This document shows, piece after piece, positions 24,401 through 35,240 of a DNA stretch of 64,000 nt (the stretch's first letter is position 1; each line of letters starts with the position of its first letter). Both the position numbers and the translations under genes were made by a program. A model generated the notes under the pieces. That model did not search any database. It was not told the origin of the DNA and was given only the letters and a program-made list of their open reading frames with translations. The stretch is from Chlorella sorokiniana. Taxonomy: Eukaryota > Chlorophyta > Trebouxiophyceae > Chlorellales > Chlorellaceae. The stretch spans positions 1,240,001 through 1,304,000 of the forward strand of contig CP084617.1 of assembly GCA_025917655.1 (NCBI GenBank). The letters run 5' to 3'.

Positions 24401-24589
24401 CGCCCCGCCTCTCCCCCGCAGTCCACCCCGGACAACCCGCCCCTGCTGCTGCCCTGCGGCCACTGCATCTGCAAGGCCTCCATCCTGCGCATCGCCAAGG
24501 CCCCCAACCGCTCCTTCAAGTGCCCCTACTGCCCCGCCGAGTGCACCCCCAAAGACTGCCAGCAGCTGGTGTTCCCGGACATGGAGTGA
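21481..24589 (+). CDS. RMD5/GID2 homolog, E3 ubiquitin ligase subunit of the GID/CTLH complex
   Basis: Catalytic RING partner in the GID/CTLH ligase. Exons: 21481-21615, 21757-21914, 22143-22223, 22500-22627, 22903-23100, 23248-23359, 23587-23717, 23981-24120, 24422-24589, about 417 residues. N-terminal coiled coil (ALADVEAALQEVDKAAKK), LisH (IAAHLFHEGLFEVGQAFVEE), CTLH/CRA region (HNLGPALEWVREHDAAL, FLTALKEQGQAAALQYAR, QLMGALCFS), then the degenerate RING-Gid domain with CPVSRDQ, LLLPCGHCICKASI and FKCPYCP. Length and order match plant and animal RMD5 (about 390 residues). Single-base losses restore the frame at 21860-21862, 22595-22597 and in exon 8. The donor after 21914 (GCGCGT) is unusual. 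A TGTAA signal lies 160 bases after the stop. Confidence 0.92.
22441..22470. repeat. (CA)n microsatellite in an RMD5 intron
   Basis: About 13-14 CA dinucleotides in the intron just ahead of the exon starting at 22500, merging with its pyrimidine tract. Confidence 0.9.
24137..24253 (+). repeat. Two-copy tandem duplication (~58 bases) in an RMD5 intron
   Basis: Two near-identical units, about 24137-24193 and 24195-24253, sharing GCCACAAAGG, GGCACAGCAA and CCGGGCTGCCCGAGGCTGCC. They lie wholly inside the last intron of the RMD5 gene. Confidence 0.8.
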
Positions 24590-24748
24590 CGGGCGGGGGG
24601 CAGGAGAAACTGGCGGGCATGGGCTGGCTGATGGCACGTTGGCGGCCGCGTTCTGCAGAGGAGCGTATGCTGCTCCCTGGCCCGGGCGCTGCCGGTTGTA
24701 AGCGGACTCAGCATGCCTCCCCTGCATGCAAACTGTGTACCACCAGCC

Positions 24749-24756
24749 TGTAACAT
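24749..24756 (+). terminator. TGTAA polyadenylation signal of RMD5
   Basis: TGTAA within AGCCTGTAACATG about 160 bases downstream of the RMD5 stop codon. The remaining sequence to 25298 shows no gene. Confidence 0.55.
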
Positions 24757-25298
24757 GCCGACAAGCCGCTGGGTGCGAAACGGGCACTGGCGGGGCCGCT
24801 GCAGTGGAGAGGCAAGCTGGCAACGCAGCACCATCTCCAGGTTTGTCTTTCTGCGGCGGCCTGCTTCACAGCTGAGCTGATGCCCTGGAGCAGAACCAGC
24901 CGAGGGTGGTGCCACCCATTCTGCGCCGAACCTTGCAGCAGAGGGAAAGCACTGCCCTCCCGGCTGCCAAAGCATGCGAGCTCCTTCAACATCATGACAC
25001 ACAGTCGAATCTACGCGAGCCAATCGAAGCATGGCCGACGACGCGTCTTGGAGCAGCAGTGGGCGGCGGCGGGAGCGGCTGCTGCATGTGCATGGAAAAG
25101 CGGCGGAGCACAATGAGAATTGTTTTCTTGGCTTTCGGCGCAGGATTGAACCCTGCACAAACGAGACAGAGAGCCACATTCTTTGAACCCGGTTGTTGAG
25201 GTGGACTGGCGAGGGGCTACCATCTTGATCTGAGCTTTTCGTCTGGCGACCGGCTACCGTCATTCTGTTTGTAGTCCGATTGGCTCGCCGGGGGCAAT

Positions 25299-26096
25299 AT
25301 GCAGCTTGTATTGAGGACTTCTCTCAGCCGCACCGGCAGCGTGCTGCCTGGGGCTCGGCGCACGCCCAGCTTGTTTGCAACCAGGACACAGTCAACGATT
25401 ACCAGCGCCGCTGCCGCTGGAGGCGCCAAGAAGGCCGGCCGGCCCAAGAAGGCGGCGGCGGCAGACAGCGAGGCGGCGCCGCCTGCCGCTGCCCCCGCAG
25501 CAGCTGGGGAGGAGGCTCCAAAGAAGAAGCGGGGCCGTCCTGCCAAGCCTCGCGCTACCAAGGCGGCCAAGGGTGGGCCTGCTGGCTGCGACTGGCATGG
25601 ACAGGGGTCAAGGGGTCAATGCAGCGAGGCTCTGGGCCAACGGCGGCACAGAATCTGCACCGGGCCGGTGTGAGCGCTGCGCCTTCCTTCTCACGATGCT
25701 GCATGTCACATCCCCGCGCACCGCAGCGGAGGCGCCCGTGGCAGAGGCAGACGCTGCGCCAGCTGCGGCGGAGGCGCCTGCTTCCGCGGAGCTCGAGGCC
25801 CCCGCGGCTCCTGCAGCCAAGGCAGGCCCTGCCCCGACACAGGAGGTTGCTGCGGGCCCCCACCCGCCGCATCCGCCGCGGCGGCCGCCGAGGCTCCAGC
25901 GGCTCCCAAGGCCCCTGCTGAAGAAGCGGCAGCCATGAGTGAGCCGCCGCCTGAGGCAGCAGCTGCCCCTGAGCCCACCCCGGCAGCAGCTGCCCCTGAG
26001 CCCACCCCGGCCCAGAACCCTAGCGGCGAGGTCAGGCTGGAGGCAAACGGCGGCACCATCACCATCGCCAGGACCGAGTACGTGGACAGGAGCTGA
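25299..26096 (+). CDS. AT-hook protein with organelle-type presequence
   Basis: Exons 25299-25572 and 25727-26096. The N terminus (MQLVLRTSLSRTGSVLPGAR) is rich in Arg, Ser and Leu without acidic residues, like a mitochondrial or plastid targeting peptide. Two AT-hook cores follow, KKAGRPKKAA and KKKRGRPAKPR, known to bind the minor groove of AT-rich DNA. The second exon codes a long Ala/Pro/Glu linker including a 27-base tandem duplication (repeat of AAAAPEPTP) and ends in VRLEANGGTITIARTEYVDRS, a short beta-like motif. The frame slips once in the linker near 25855-25865. I know no named family with this exact layout. A role as an organelle nucleoid or DNA-packaging protein is inference from presequence plus AT-hooks. 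Confidence 0.65.
25959..26012 (+). repeat. 27-base tandem duplication in the AT-hook gene
   Basis: The unit beginning GCAGCAGCTGCCCCTGAG is present twice in a row, keeping frame and coding AAAAPEPTP twice. Confidence 0.85.
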
Positions 26097-26470
26097 GCAG
26101 GCAGTTGCCCATTGTGGCACCCTGAGCCAGGGCAGGGCTGCGTTTGCGGCCCTGGCACCTGCCTGTGATGCTACCTGCAGATTTGAGGATGCAGTCCCTT
26201 TGAGGTGACGGCATCGGTCGGTGAGATGCACCGCATAGCGACCGCGTTCGCCAAAGTCTTGTGTGAAGCACTGCTTTTCGTGCGTGATCGTCATACTTGT
26301 AGTGATGATGTTGCTCGTTGCGGCTGAGGGCTGTCTGCCCTGCACCGCTCGCGTTTTCCTTGCCCAACAAACCCCCTGCTGTTCCTGCATGCCATCGTGC
26401 CCCAACCGGCAATCTTCCCCTTGCTGGCATTTTTTACCTGTCATCTTCCTACCTGGTGAACTTCTGCCGC

Positions 26471-26475
26471 TGTAA
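26471..26475 (+). terminator. Candidate TGTAA polyadenylation signal of the AT-hook gene
   Basis: TGTAA about 375 bases downstream of the stop, in the gap before the convergent UROS gene. Nothing else is seen in 26097-26798. Confidence 0.4.
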
Positions 26476-26798
26476 CACCGTACGCTGCCCTGCTCTGAAG
26501 GCACAGCTGCAAGTGTATACTGCCGGCATGACTGCTGCTGGCATGCAACGATCACACCCGACTAAGAAAGGTGGGACTCCCCAGGGGTGGCCCCCAGTGC
26601 TTTGCTCCAAGATGTGTCCTCGCTGCCCCACGGGAGAAGCTTGCCGCGTACAAAGTGCAACGACGCACGCGTTTTGCGTCACACAACACAGCAATCACCA
26701 TGAATAAAATTGGAAAAGAGTACACATGCAATTTGATAGGCTGTGGGTGCAGTCAGTGCGCAGGGCAGCGGAGCCAGCCCCGCCGCCTTTGGCGGCCC

Positions 26799-28679
26799 TC
26801 ACGCCGCGGGCAGCAGCTGCCGCTCCCGCAGGCAGTCCTCCACCACCGCGGCCCAGGTCTCCACCCCTGGCTCTTCGGGGTACTTGATGCGCTGCAGGCC
26901 CAGCTTCTCGGCGGCTCTCGCTGACGTGGAGCCGATGCAGGCGATGGACATGTGCCGCGTGGCCTCCTCCCCCACAATCTGGACCCACGCCCTGCAGGGT
27001 CGCCGGCGCAGGGGCCCAGAAGCGGGCGGCCAGGTGAGGAGGAGCGGCAGCGGCAGCGGCACGCTGTGAGCGGGCGGGCTGCCGAGCAGGAAGCCGCTCC
27101 GGGGGCGCAAGATTCTCGCGCAGGCCTGCCATCGTCGCTGGCATTAACACGCCCCAGCACCAGTTTGCGGCTTCGTGGCTGGCCCCTCGGCTTCGTGCCC
27201 GCAGGTGGCGGCTCTTGCGTGACGCATCCCAGCCCACCTGATGGCGGAGGGGGAGCCCACTGTGACCACCGCCGCCGCCCGCGCCGCCGCCAGCGCCTCC
27301 TCGCCCAGGGCCGCCACCGGCACTGTGTCATATGTGTTGAGGCGAAGCACCTCAAAGCCGCGCTCGGCCAGGCGAGTCTGTGGGGGCGGGAGGGGGAAGA
27401 GCGCCGCGCTGGGTATGGGACAAGGGCTACGAAACCGCGAGGCGGGATGAGCCTTGCAGGGCGCTGTGCAAGGCCCAGCCGCACCGCGCAGACCCGACGC
27501 CGAGCTTTCCTCCTACTGCGACCTTGCTGCGCGCAGCGCGTTCTGCTGCTAGCTCTGCACAGCCCTGATCCTCTGCCCGAGGAACATGCACACACGCGGC
27601 GTGCAGCGGCCGCTCTTCCTGCACACACCTGCAGCTCGGCGACGCCTCCCTCCTCGCACCTGCAGCTCGCTGGAGGCCTTGCTGGAGGCCGGGTACAGCA
27701 CGCGCCCGCTGCCGCCCTCCACAAACGGCAGCTCCGGCCCAAAATGCTCTGCGTTGGCCTGCACAGCACACGCGCAGCGCAACAGCGCGCCCTGATGAGC
27801 AGCTGCTGGCACGCCGAGCGCCGCGCTGGCGGCGCGGTGGCGGCCACAAGGCAGCAGAGTTAGGTGCAGCGTGCGCGGCAGGCTGCCGGCAAATGGGTGC
27901 ATAAGCTGCGCTCTTCCCTGCTGTTCAGCACGAAATGGGCAGTGCAGCACCCCGCTGCCTGCCACACACAAGTCCCGCTTCCTCCACCCTCAAACACCAG
28001 CCATCACCTCCCCACAAACAAACCACCACCAACGCGCACACACGCAATGCCAATTCAGGCAGACGCACCACGCTGGGCACAAAGGCGGGCTGCGGGCGCC
28101 GTCGGCAGCCGCGGCCTCAAACACGCGGCCGGTGCCCTCCCCCACCACCGCCACCCGCACGGGCGGCCGCCCGCGGCCCGCCAGCCCTCCAGGAAGACTG
28201 AGGCGGACTCGGGGGAGGTGATGCACACCCAGTCAAAGTCCTGGTGCCGCTCCGCCAGCACCTGCGGCGGCAGAGGGGGCCAGGGGCCGGGTGGGCGCCA
28301 GGTCAAGGATGAGCATCCTGAGGAGAGGAAGGCCAGCCGCGGGCTCGGCGGTGTGCTGCCTGTGTGAGCGCCGCTTCTGGCCCTGCGCGGCATGCATGCG
28401 CTGGCGCCGCTGAATTGTGTTGGACCATTTAAGCAGCACAGGAGGTACTGTGCACCTTGGGCAAGAGGTCGCGGTCGGGGCCTGCCGCCGTCTGCACCAT
28501 GGGCAGCTCCAGGCAGCTGATGCCCCGCCCCTCCAGCACCCGCCGCAGCATGCCGTTCTTGCCCTGCTCCCGCGTCAGCACCACGTGCGCTGCTGCCGAG
28601 GCCGCGACACGCATGCCAGCGGCGCGGCGTGGCAGCCGGGCAGCTGCCGCGGGCGGAGCAGGCGGGGCAGCGATGACAT
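26799..28679 (-). CDS. Uroporphyrinogen-III synthase, plastid
   Basis: Closes and inverts hydroxymethylbilane to uroporphyrinogen III in tetrapyrrole (chlorophyll/haem) synthesis. Exons (minus): 28456-28679, 28069-28261, 27660-27758, 27238-27377, 26799-26991. The start at 28679 gives a transit-like MSSLPRLLRPRQLPG; one added base after it joins VVLTREQGKNGMLRRVL, the typical HEM4 beginning, then GISCLELPMVQTA, DFDWVCITSPESASVFLEGW, VRVAVVGEGTGRVFE, GRVLYPASSKASSELQ, GFEVLRLNTYDTVPV, VTVGSPSAIRAWV and SIACIGSTSARAAEKLGL, ending at PGVETWAAVVEDCL. This is the plant UROS order throughout. Exon lengths become whole only with one added base in exon 1 and two in exon 2, consistent with missed homopolymer bases. 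Alternative start: 28733. Divergent from PDK. Confidence 0.92.
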
Positions 28680-29140
28680 CGCCGCCGCTGCTGCCCTGGC
28701 TGGTAGCCGAGGGCTTTGGGGGCGTGGGCTGCCATCGTTAATCTGCTGCTGGAGCGCACTGCTGCTGGCTGGGCGGTTAGCTGGGTTGCTACGGTGCAGG
28801 CTGCCATCCTGCTGCTAAAGGGTTGGTTTGCAGCGGCTGGATTGCTGATTTCGTTGCGCACAAGCAGGGATTGCCGCAGCAATGAACAGCATTCGCTCAG
28901 AGGCAATTGGCCTTGTTGATAATGGGATAGCGGGACTCCGACGTGGCTTCCGGCAACCCACGAAGGAAGGGCGCATAACCGCTGTTCGCGCAATGCATTG
29001 CAGTCCATTTCACTGCCTGAGCATGTTGTGACAGGGAGCTGGCCGGCTGTTCGTGCCTTCTCCCTGTCGGCGGCTGGGTGCGGGAGATGCACGCCTCCCT
29101 GCTGTCGGCAGTGACGTGCATTAGCCGCGGCACAAACAGC

Positions 29141-32100
29141 ATGCAGCTGGTGGTCCGGCCGCTGGTCAGCTTGCGGGGTTGGGCCGCACCTGCCTCCGCT
29201 GCCGCTGCTGGCGGCGCCTGGCCTGCCGCCGCCTGCGCCCACCAGCGTGGCGTGTGGAGTGAGGCTGCCCCCAAGGAGGAGGTTGCCAACCGTGATTCTT
29301 TTTACGACAACGTCGTGGAAACGTGGGCCACCAAGGTGCGAGCTACTGTGGGGACCCCAACCTGAGGCATCGCTTTGGTTGTGGCTGCCCTGATGTGCCG
29401 ACGCTGTGGACGCCGCATGCCAGCAGTGCGGTCAGTCAGCCGCACCCCCCCCCGCTTGCAGCCCGTGCGCAAGCTGACGCTGCAAAGGCTGCTCAGTTTC
29501 GGGCGAGATGCATGGTGAGGGCGTGGGTCCGCCGCGGGGCAAGCCTCCTGCCCTTCTGCCGCCGCCAGCGGCCCGCTGCTCAGCGTCCCCGTGCAGCACA
29601 GGTGCCGCGAGCCGCGTCGCCAAGGGCGCTGCCCTGCATAGGCGTTCCCAGAAGTTGTCTCGCCTGTACCGCGCTGCGTGCAGGTACGATCACAGCCGGG
29701 TGCTGGACAGCGCGCGCTTTGTGCAGCAGGAGCTGCCCAAACGCCTCGCCCGACGCCTCATGGATCTCCAGCTGCTGCCCTACATCGTGGTGAACAACCC
29801 CAACATAAAAAAGGCAAGATAACCGGGTACAATGTAGTGAGGGCTGTTCAGCTCGCGGAGAGGGGAGTGGTCAGCTGCAGCCAGTGGGGTCGGCCGATTC
29901 TTCGCTGGTCGACCACTGTTTCATGCACAGCCAGGGGGACCCCCCAATCACACGCACATAAATGCTTATTCTGCCCCGATTCCCCCGCCTTCAATTAATT
30001 CACATTCTGCCTCCCATACCATTCTGCCTCCCGTACCGCTGCCCGTACCGCCAGCAGGTGTACAACGCGTACTATCACGGCTTTGCAACGCTCAAGGAGC
30101 TGGGCCCCGTGGCCGACCTGCAGCAGAACGACGCGTTTGTGAAGCTGCTGCGGCGACTGGTGGACGAGCACTGTGAGGGGGTGCTGACGCGCTGCTGCTT
30201 GGGGGGGGGGGGCGCGCCTCCACTGTTGCATGCCGGGCAAGCATTGGCATGTACAGCGCCCGAGGTTCGGGCTATGGCAGGGCTGCCAATGAAGGGTGAG
30301 GAGCTGGCGGGCAGCAGGCCTGCTGCTCTGCGGGGCCAGCGCCTGCTGCAGGGCGTGCCTGCGCTGCACCTGACAGGCTGGCGCCACCGCCCCCGCCGCT
30401 GCAGCCCCCATGCTGGACGCGCTGGCACAGGGCATGCGGGAGGTGCGCAGCAAGCCGGTGGTGGGCGAGCAGCTGCAGGTGGGCCACTCCCTGGGGGCTG
30501 CGAGGGCCGCCGACTGCGGCAGCAGTGCGCTGCAGCTTCTGCGCGGCTGCCTTCCTCTGTCCTGCGCATGTGGTTGAGGTCATGCCTGCCACTCTGGCCG
30601 CCAGCCGCCCCTCCCTCCCAAGGCACCCCACCCTGCTCCCCGACTCACCCCACCCCACGCGCATACCACCACAACCTTCCCAACCCGCCCTTACCTGCCC
30701 CTCACACCATACCGCACGCGCACACCACCATAACCCACCCTAGCCTGCCCCTCACTCACACGCCACCACAACCAGGCCTCCCCGCATACACATGCCACAC
30801 GTGCACACCTCACCCACCCACCCACCACACTCCACCCTCGCCCCCGCAGCTGGACGGCTTCCTGGAGAACATGCTGCGGTCCCGCATCTCGCGACGAGTC
30901 ATGGCGGAGCAGCACATCAACCTCACCCACCAGCGCCCGGCTACATCGGTAAGCTCTGCACAGCGGGGTGGGTGGGTGGTGGATGTGTGTAAGGGGGAGT
31001 GGGAAAGGACCTGCAGTTTGCTCCGGGTGATCCAAAAGGTGGCTGCTGACCCTGCAGCCCTGCCGCTGTTTCCCGCCCCCGCCCACCGTCCCGCCCCAGG
31101 CATCGTGTGCACCCACCTGAACCTGGCAGACGCCGTGGACTTTGCCGCCACGCGCTGCAAGCAGGTGCGCAGCTGGCGGGAAGCCGCCGTTTTGGGCGGG
31201 CCTGGCCCGCACCGCCGTGGCCCCTTGCAGGGGGCTCGTGCCCCAGGCGGACCCCGGCTGCCCCATGGCACCGCCTCGGCCTGCCTCGCATATCTTTTGC
31301 TAGCCACGTCTCTCTCTGTTGACCCTAAGGCCCAAAGGCCCCTCACTCTTAACAAAACAACCTCACTCTTGCACGCACCCTTTTCTCCAAACCTGCCACC
31401 ACCACCTTGTACACTTCACGCTCATTGACACACCAACCGGCCACCCCTGAACATAACATACATCACACTATCTGACGCATCAATCGGCGCCCCTGAACGA
31501 CACTCAACTCAGGCCTTTGAGGAGCACTACGGCGTGGCCCCGGACGTGTTTGTGAGCGGCGACGCCTCCCTGACGCTGCCCTACATTCCCGCCCACCTGG
31601 ACTACATGCTGTGAGGCCGCGCCCCGCCGCCGCCCCCCTCCCTCGCCTGCCGCCGCTGTGCCGGCCTGCCTGCGTTGCCGTGTGCTGCGCTGTCCTCCCA
31701 TGGCTTGCCCTTTGCGGGCTTGCCCGGTCAACTGCTGGGCAGCAGTGCTTGTCACTGCGAGCCGGCTCATGGCAACAGTTCTGGCCCGCTCTTGCTGGCC
31801 GCTTGCCGGAACCGCGCACCCACACACCCCCACCCCCACACACACACACACATACATACACGCCGCCCCTCCATCGATGCAGCTACGAGCTGCTGAAGAA
31901 CTCTGCCAGGGCGGTGGTGGAGCGCCACCTGGGCGCCGCCCGCACCTCGCTGTCAGACCCAGCGGCCCACCGCCGCAACTCCCGCCTGCCCCCATCCACG
32001 TGCGCCTCTGCGGCGGCTCCCAGGACGTTACCATCAGGTGAGCGGATGGCCACGCTGCTGCGAGCGGTGTGGCGACCGGGGGCTTAGGAATCGGGAGGCT

Positions 32101-33274
32101 GCGCAGGCGTGTGTCGCTGGTGGCAGCGCCCAGGGAGGGAGGCAGTGCGTGCTTGCCGCGGCACGAGTCGTGTGCTTGCGATGGAGTGGCATTGCAGCTG
32201 AGCCGCCCCCACGCCCCGCCCAGCTGAGCCCCTTAAATGGGGAGGGGCGGGGTTGGGGGCTCTCCTGCACTTGTTCCACCCGGGACCACTCTGCCTCACC
32301 ACCCCTCAATGCCCGCGCCGCTGCCCTGCAGGCTGTCTGACCAGGGCGGCGGCATCGAGAAGGAGGACGCCGAGGCGGTGTGGCAGTTTGGGTTCACGAC
32401 GACGGGGCGGCGGCGGGGGCGCGCCACGCCGCCGCCCACGCCCAGGGCGGCGCCCCTCCTCGGAGGAGGCAGCCGTGCTGGGGCTGGGGGAGGGCCTGGG
32501 GCTGGATACGGCGCCCCGGGCGTCCTTTGGCGCCGCATGGACCGCGATGGAAGGCAGCGCGATGGGCGGCGGCATGGGGCGGTACCGCATTGCGGGTGCG
32601 CCGCTGCCGCGGCTGCCGCCGCTGCCCCCGCCCCCTTTCTTGCCACATATGCAGCCGACGCCTGCGCCCGCCTGGTGCTCAGGCAGCAAACGGGGAATGG
32701 CCCTGATGCAGTGCCGCGCCGCGGGCCCAACACTCCCTCCACCCACCCCTCCACCCCCAACCCCTGCCGCAGGTCTGGGCTTCGGCCTGCCCCTCAGCCG
32801 CCTGTACGCGCGGTACTTTGGGGGGACCTGCACCTGGTCAACATGCCGGGGTGAGGGGCGCAGAAGGGGGCCGAGAAGGGGAAGCGGGAGAAGGGGCGGA
32901 GGGGGCGCCGCCTGGCCAGTGGGGTCCAGCGGGGCCCGGGGGCGTGCCAGCAGTAGGGGGCCGCCTCCCTGGCCCCCCATCCCCCCATCCCCCATCCCCC
33001 ACCCCCAAAGAGCAGCCCTGCAACCATTCACCGCCTTTTTAGAGAACGGCAAGGGGTTGGGGGTCCCGCCCGTTCCTGTGTCATACCGCTTTGGTGGCAG
33101 CCCTTCCGCGCCGCTGCACCCTACCCCTCGCGCTGAACCGGCGCTGCGGTGGCACTTGCCCGCAGGTACGGCGTGGACTCCTTCCTCACCCTCAAGCGCC
33201 TGGAGGACGCGGAGTGGGAGGAGTCGCGCGCAGAGCTGCAGACCGGCATGCTGCACAGCGGTGTGCACACCTGA
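29141..33274 (+). CDS. PDK: Mitochondrial pyruvate dehydrogenase kinase
   Basis: Phosphorylates and switches off the E1-alpha subunit of the mitochondrial pyruvate dehydrogenase complex; a histidine-kinase-like fold acting on Ser. Exons: 29141-29335, 29462-29514, 29684-29813, 30058-30172, 30405-30478, 30850-30948, 31100-31164, 31513-31610, 31883-32037, 32332-32595, 32773-32850, 33166-33274. Presequence, then VRKLTLQRLLSFGRDAW, LPKRLARRLMDLQLLP, NAYYHGFATLKE, SRISRRVMAEQHINL and GIVCTHLNLADAV. The ATP site shows the N box YELLKNSARAVVE, G1 box LSDQGGGIEKED, and G2 box GLGFGLPLSRLYARYFGG. The end is GYGVDSFLTLKRLED. An insert with low complexity separates the G1 and G2 boxes (the lid). A GC donor follows 29813. 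One-base losses at 30936-30938, 31989-31993 and 32820-32825 each restore a conserved motif. ATGs at 29078 and 29087 are alternative starts. A branched-chain ketoacid dehydrogenase kinase is the only close alternative. Confidence 0.92.
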
Positions 33275-34123
33275 TTGCTCGCGCGCCTGGGGCGCTCGGC
33301 AGCCCCGTGACCTGGGATGCGGCATGGTGTCCTCGCTGCCGCAGCCCACCGCCCATTTTTCCACCCAATACCCAATACAACCATGCACATGCACAGATAA
33401 CCTCCGCCCCACCGACTCAGCGCGCATCTTGGTGGGCCCATTCTTGCCAACCTCCCTGCATCCAAACCCAACCGCCGCGTAGCGTTCTGCGTTAGCTACC
33501 GATTTTCTTGACGCCTGCAGCTCACCAGTACCCCAAGTTCCGTCGAATATGTTCACTGAGATGCATACAAATACGAATCCCACAACCATGCATGTGCCCA
33601 CGGCAGCCGCAGCCCAGCGGCGGCGCATTGCCCCATAGCTGCAGCACTTTCCCCTGCTCAGCAGTCCCCTTTTACCCTGTTTTCTGGCTAGTTTTGAGTT
33701 CACCTTAGCAGCATACAGCACATTAGCGTTTGCATGGCCTCTTACATGTTGAAGCAACCTTGCCTGCGGGTGCTTAACAGGAGCTGCAGCACTTACGCGC
33801 CACGTAGGCTCTCTGACCAGTACGGCGGCCCGGACAGCACAATAAATATACGGTGAAGGGGAAGAGGGAAAACTCTATGAAGGAAGCAGACGTGTCCCAT
33901 CTGTAGCACTGCCTGAAGCCACCAGCCAGCATGCTGCAGCACGGCGCCTCGTCAGAGCGGGTAGGGCGGCAGGGGCACGGTGGTGTCTCGGGAACGCGAT
34001 CGGCTATCTGCCCTCCAATTCTTGCACAGTATTTTCCGTGTTGCAGCGTCTTGCCAGCCCTGCAGCGCCGATCTCGCTGCGCTTCAATCAGGCAGGTGCT
34101 CTTGGCGCTGTCGCGTCGCCGTC
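33275..34123. other. Intergenic region, PDK to EAF6
   Basis: PDK 3' UTR and EAF6 promoter/5' UTR. It is locally AT-richer (for example AATAAATATA near 33840). No exon, repeat or RNA gene recognised. Confidence 0.45.
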
Positions 34124-34763
34124 ATGACTCGCCCAAAGGCTCCCAAGTCCAAATCACGAGGCGCCCAACCGCCACAAACAACAGCGGCGTTAGCAGCACC
34201 TGGGCACCCGACAGTGGCAGTAGGGCAGCAACAGCTCGCGGCCCATGCCCAGCAGCAGCAAGCAGCGGCCAAGAAACGGCCAGCGGAGGAAGCGGCGCTG
34301 CCCGCGGCAGGGGCCGTGCTGGCGGCGGCGGCGATGGGGGAGAAGCCCGAGGTGGACGAGTTGGAGCGCAAGCGCATGCAGGTGGCGGAGGAGCTGCGGC
34401 AAGTGGAGAAGCAGGTGTGCAGGAGTGGACTGAGCCCACTTGCGTGTCGCCCTGCGGTGCTGGCACAATGCTGTGCGTGGCATTCGTGTGTTCCCTCCTC
34501 CGCCGCTGCCGCCGTCGCCGCCTGCGGACTGCCGCCCTCTCAAGCAGCCTCCCTCGCTGCGCCTTCCGCCCACGCAGATATTTGACCTGGAAACAAACTA
34601 CTTCCAGGTTTCCTCGGCGATGGGCAACGCGGTGCGGGGCTATGAGGGCTTCCTGGGAGGCTCCAAGAAGTCGGCGGCGCCGCCGGTGCAGCCCGAGGAG
34701 CGCCTGTTCAGCTGGAGCAGCATCACGGGGCAGCTGGGGGCCAGCGGCGCGCCGCTGGAGTGA
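34124..34763 (+). CDS. EAF6: EAF6/MEAF6 homolog, histone acetyltransferase complex subunit
   Basis: Small structural subunit of NuA4 (and MOZ/MORF-type) histone acetyltransferase complexes, acting in the nucleus. Exons 34124-34414 and 34578-34763 join to 158 residues. The N-terminal half is low-complexity with a basic start (MTRPKAPKSKSRGAQ) and an Ala/Gln-rich stretch. The conserved part is a coiled coil, ELERKRMQVAEELRQVEKQ, running across the intron into IFDLETNYFQVSSAMGNAV, RGYEGFLGG and ERLFSWSSIT, which match the NuA4 subunit family (PF09340) in order: leucine coil, Q-I-x-x-x-E-x-x-Y, G-N-x-x-R-G, then R-x-F-S-x-S-S. Both exons are in phase. Convergent with the vacuolar sorting receptor. 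Confidence 0.88.
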
Positions 34764-35240
34764 GGCCTGCTGCGCTGACGGGGCCGCGCGGGCGGCTCTG
34801 TCACCGCGCAAGCGCCTGCGTCTCAAGCTGCCGTGCTTGGCGCCCACGCGCTCGGCTCGCAGCAAGCAGCAGCTCATCACACTTACTACAGCAGGCAGTT
34901 TGTTGCATTGTACAATGGTACAAAGGCAGGATAGGCAGGCAGGAACCCGGCCGCCCAGTGGGGCGGCGCATAGACAGCACAGGCAGCACCACCGACGCAC
35001 GATAGCCTTGTATTCTATTCCCGCGCCTCAGCGCTCAAGCTTATGGCATCCTTTTTTTCTAACTTCTGTCCTCCTGGATGCGCGGCTCCACAGGCGCTTT
35101 CCTGTAAACCCCAGAACAGCTGCTGCTTCCTTGCCGGCGGCCAGGCGGCTGGTGTGGGGACGCTCCACTGGTGTACCCCGGCCCAGGCTCTCACACCAGG
35201 CGGCTGGGGGTGAGCGGGGTCGGCGCATCTGTCAGCTCGG

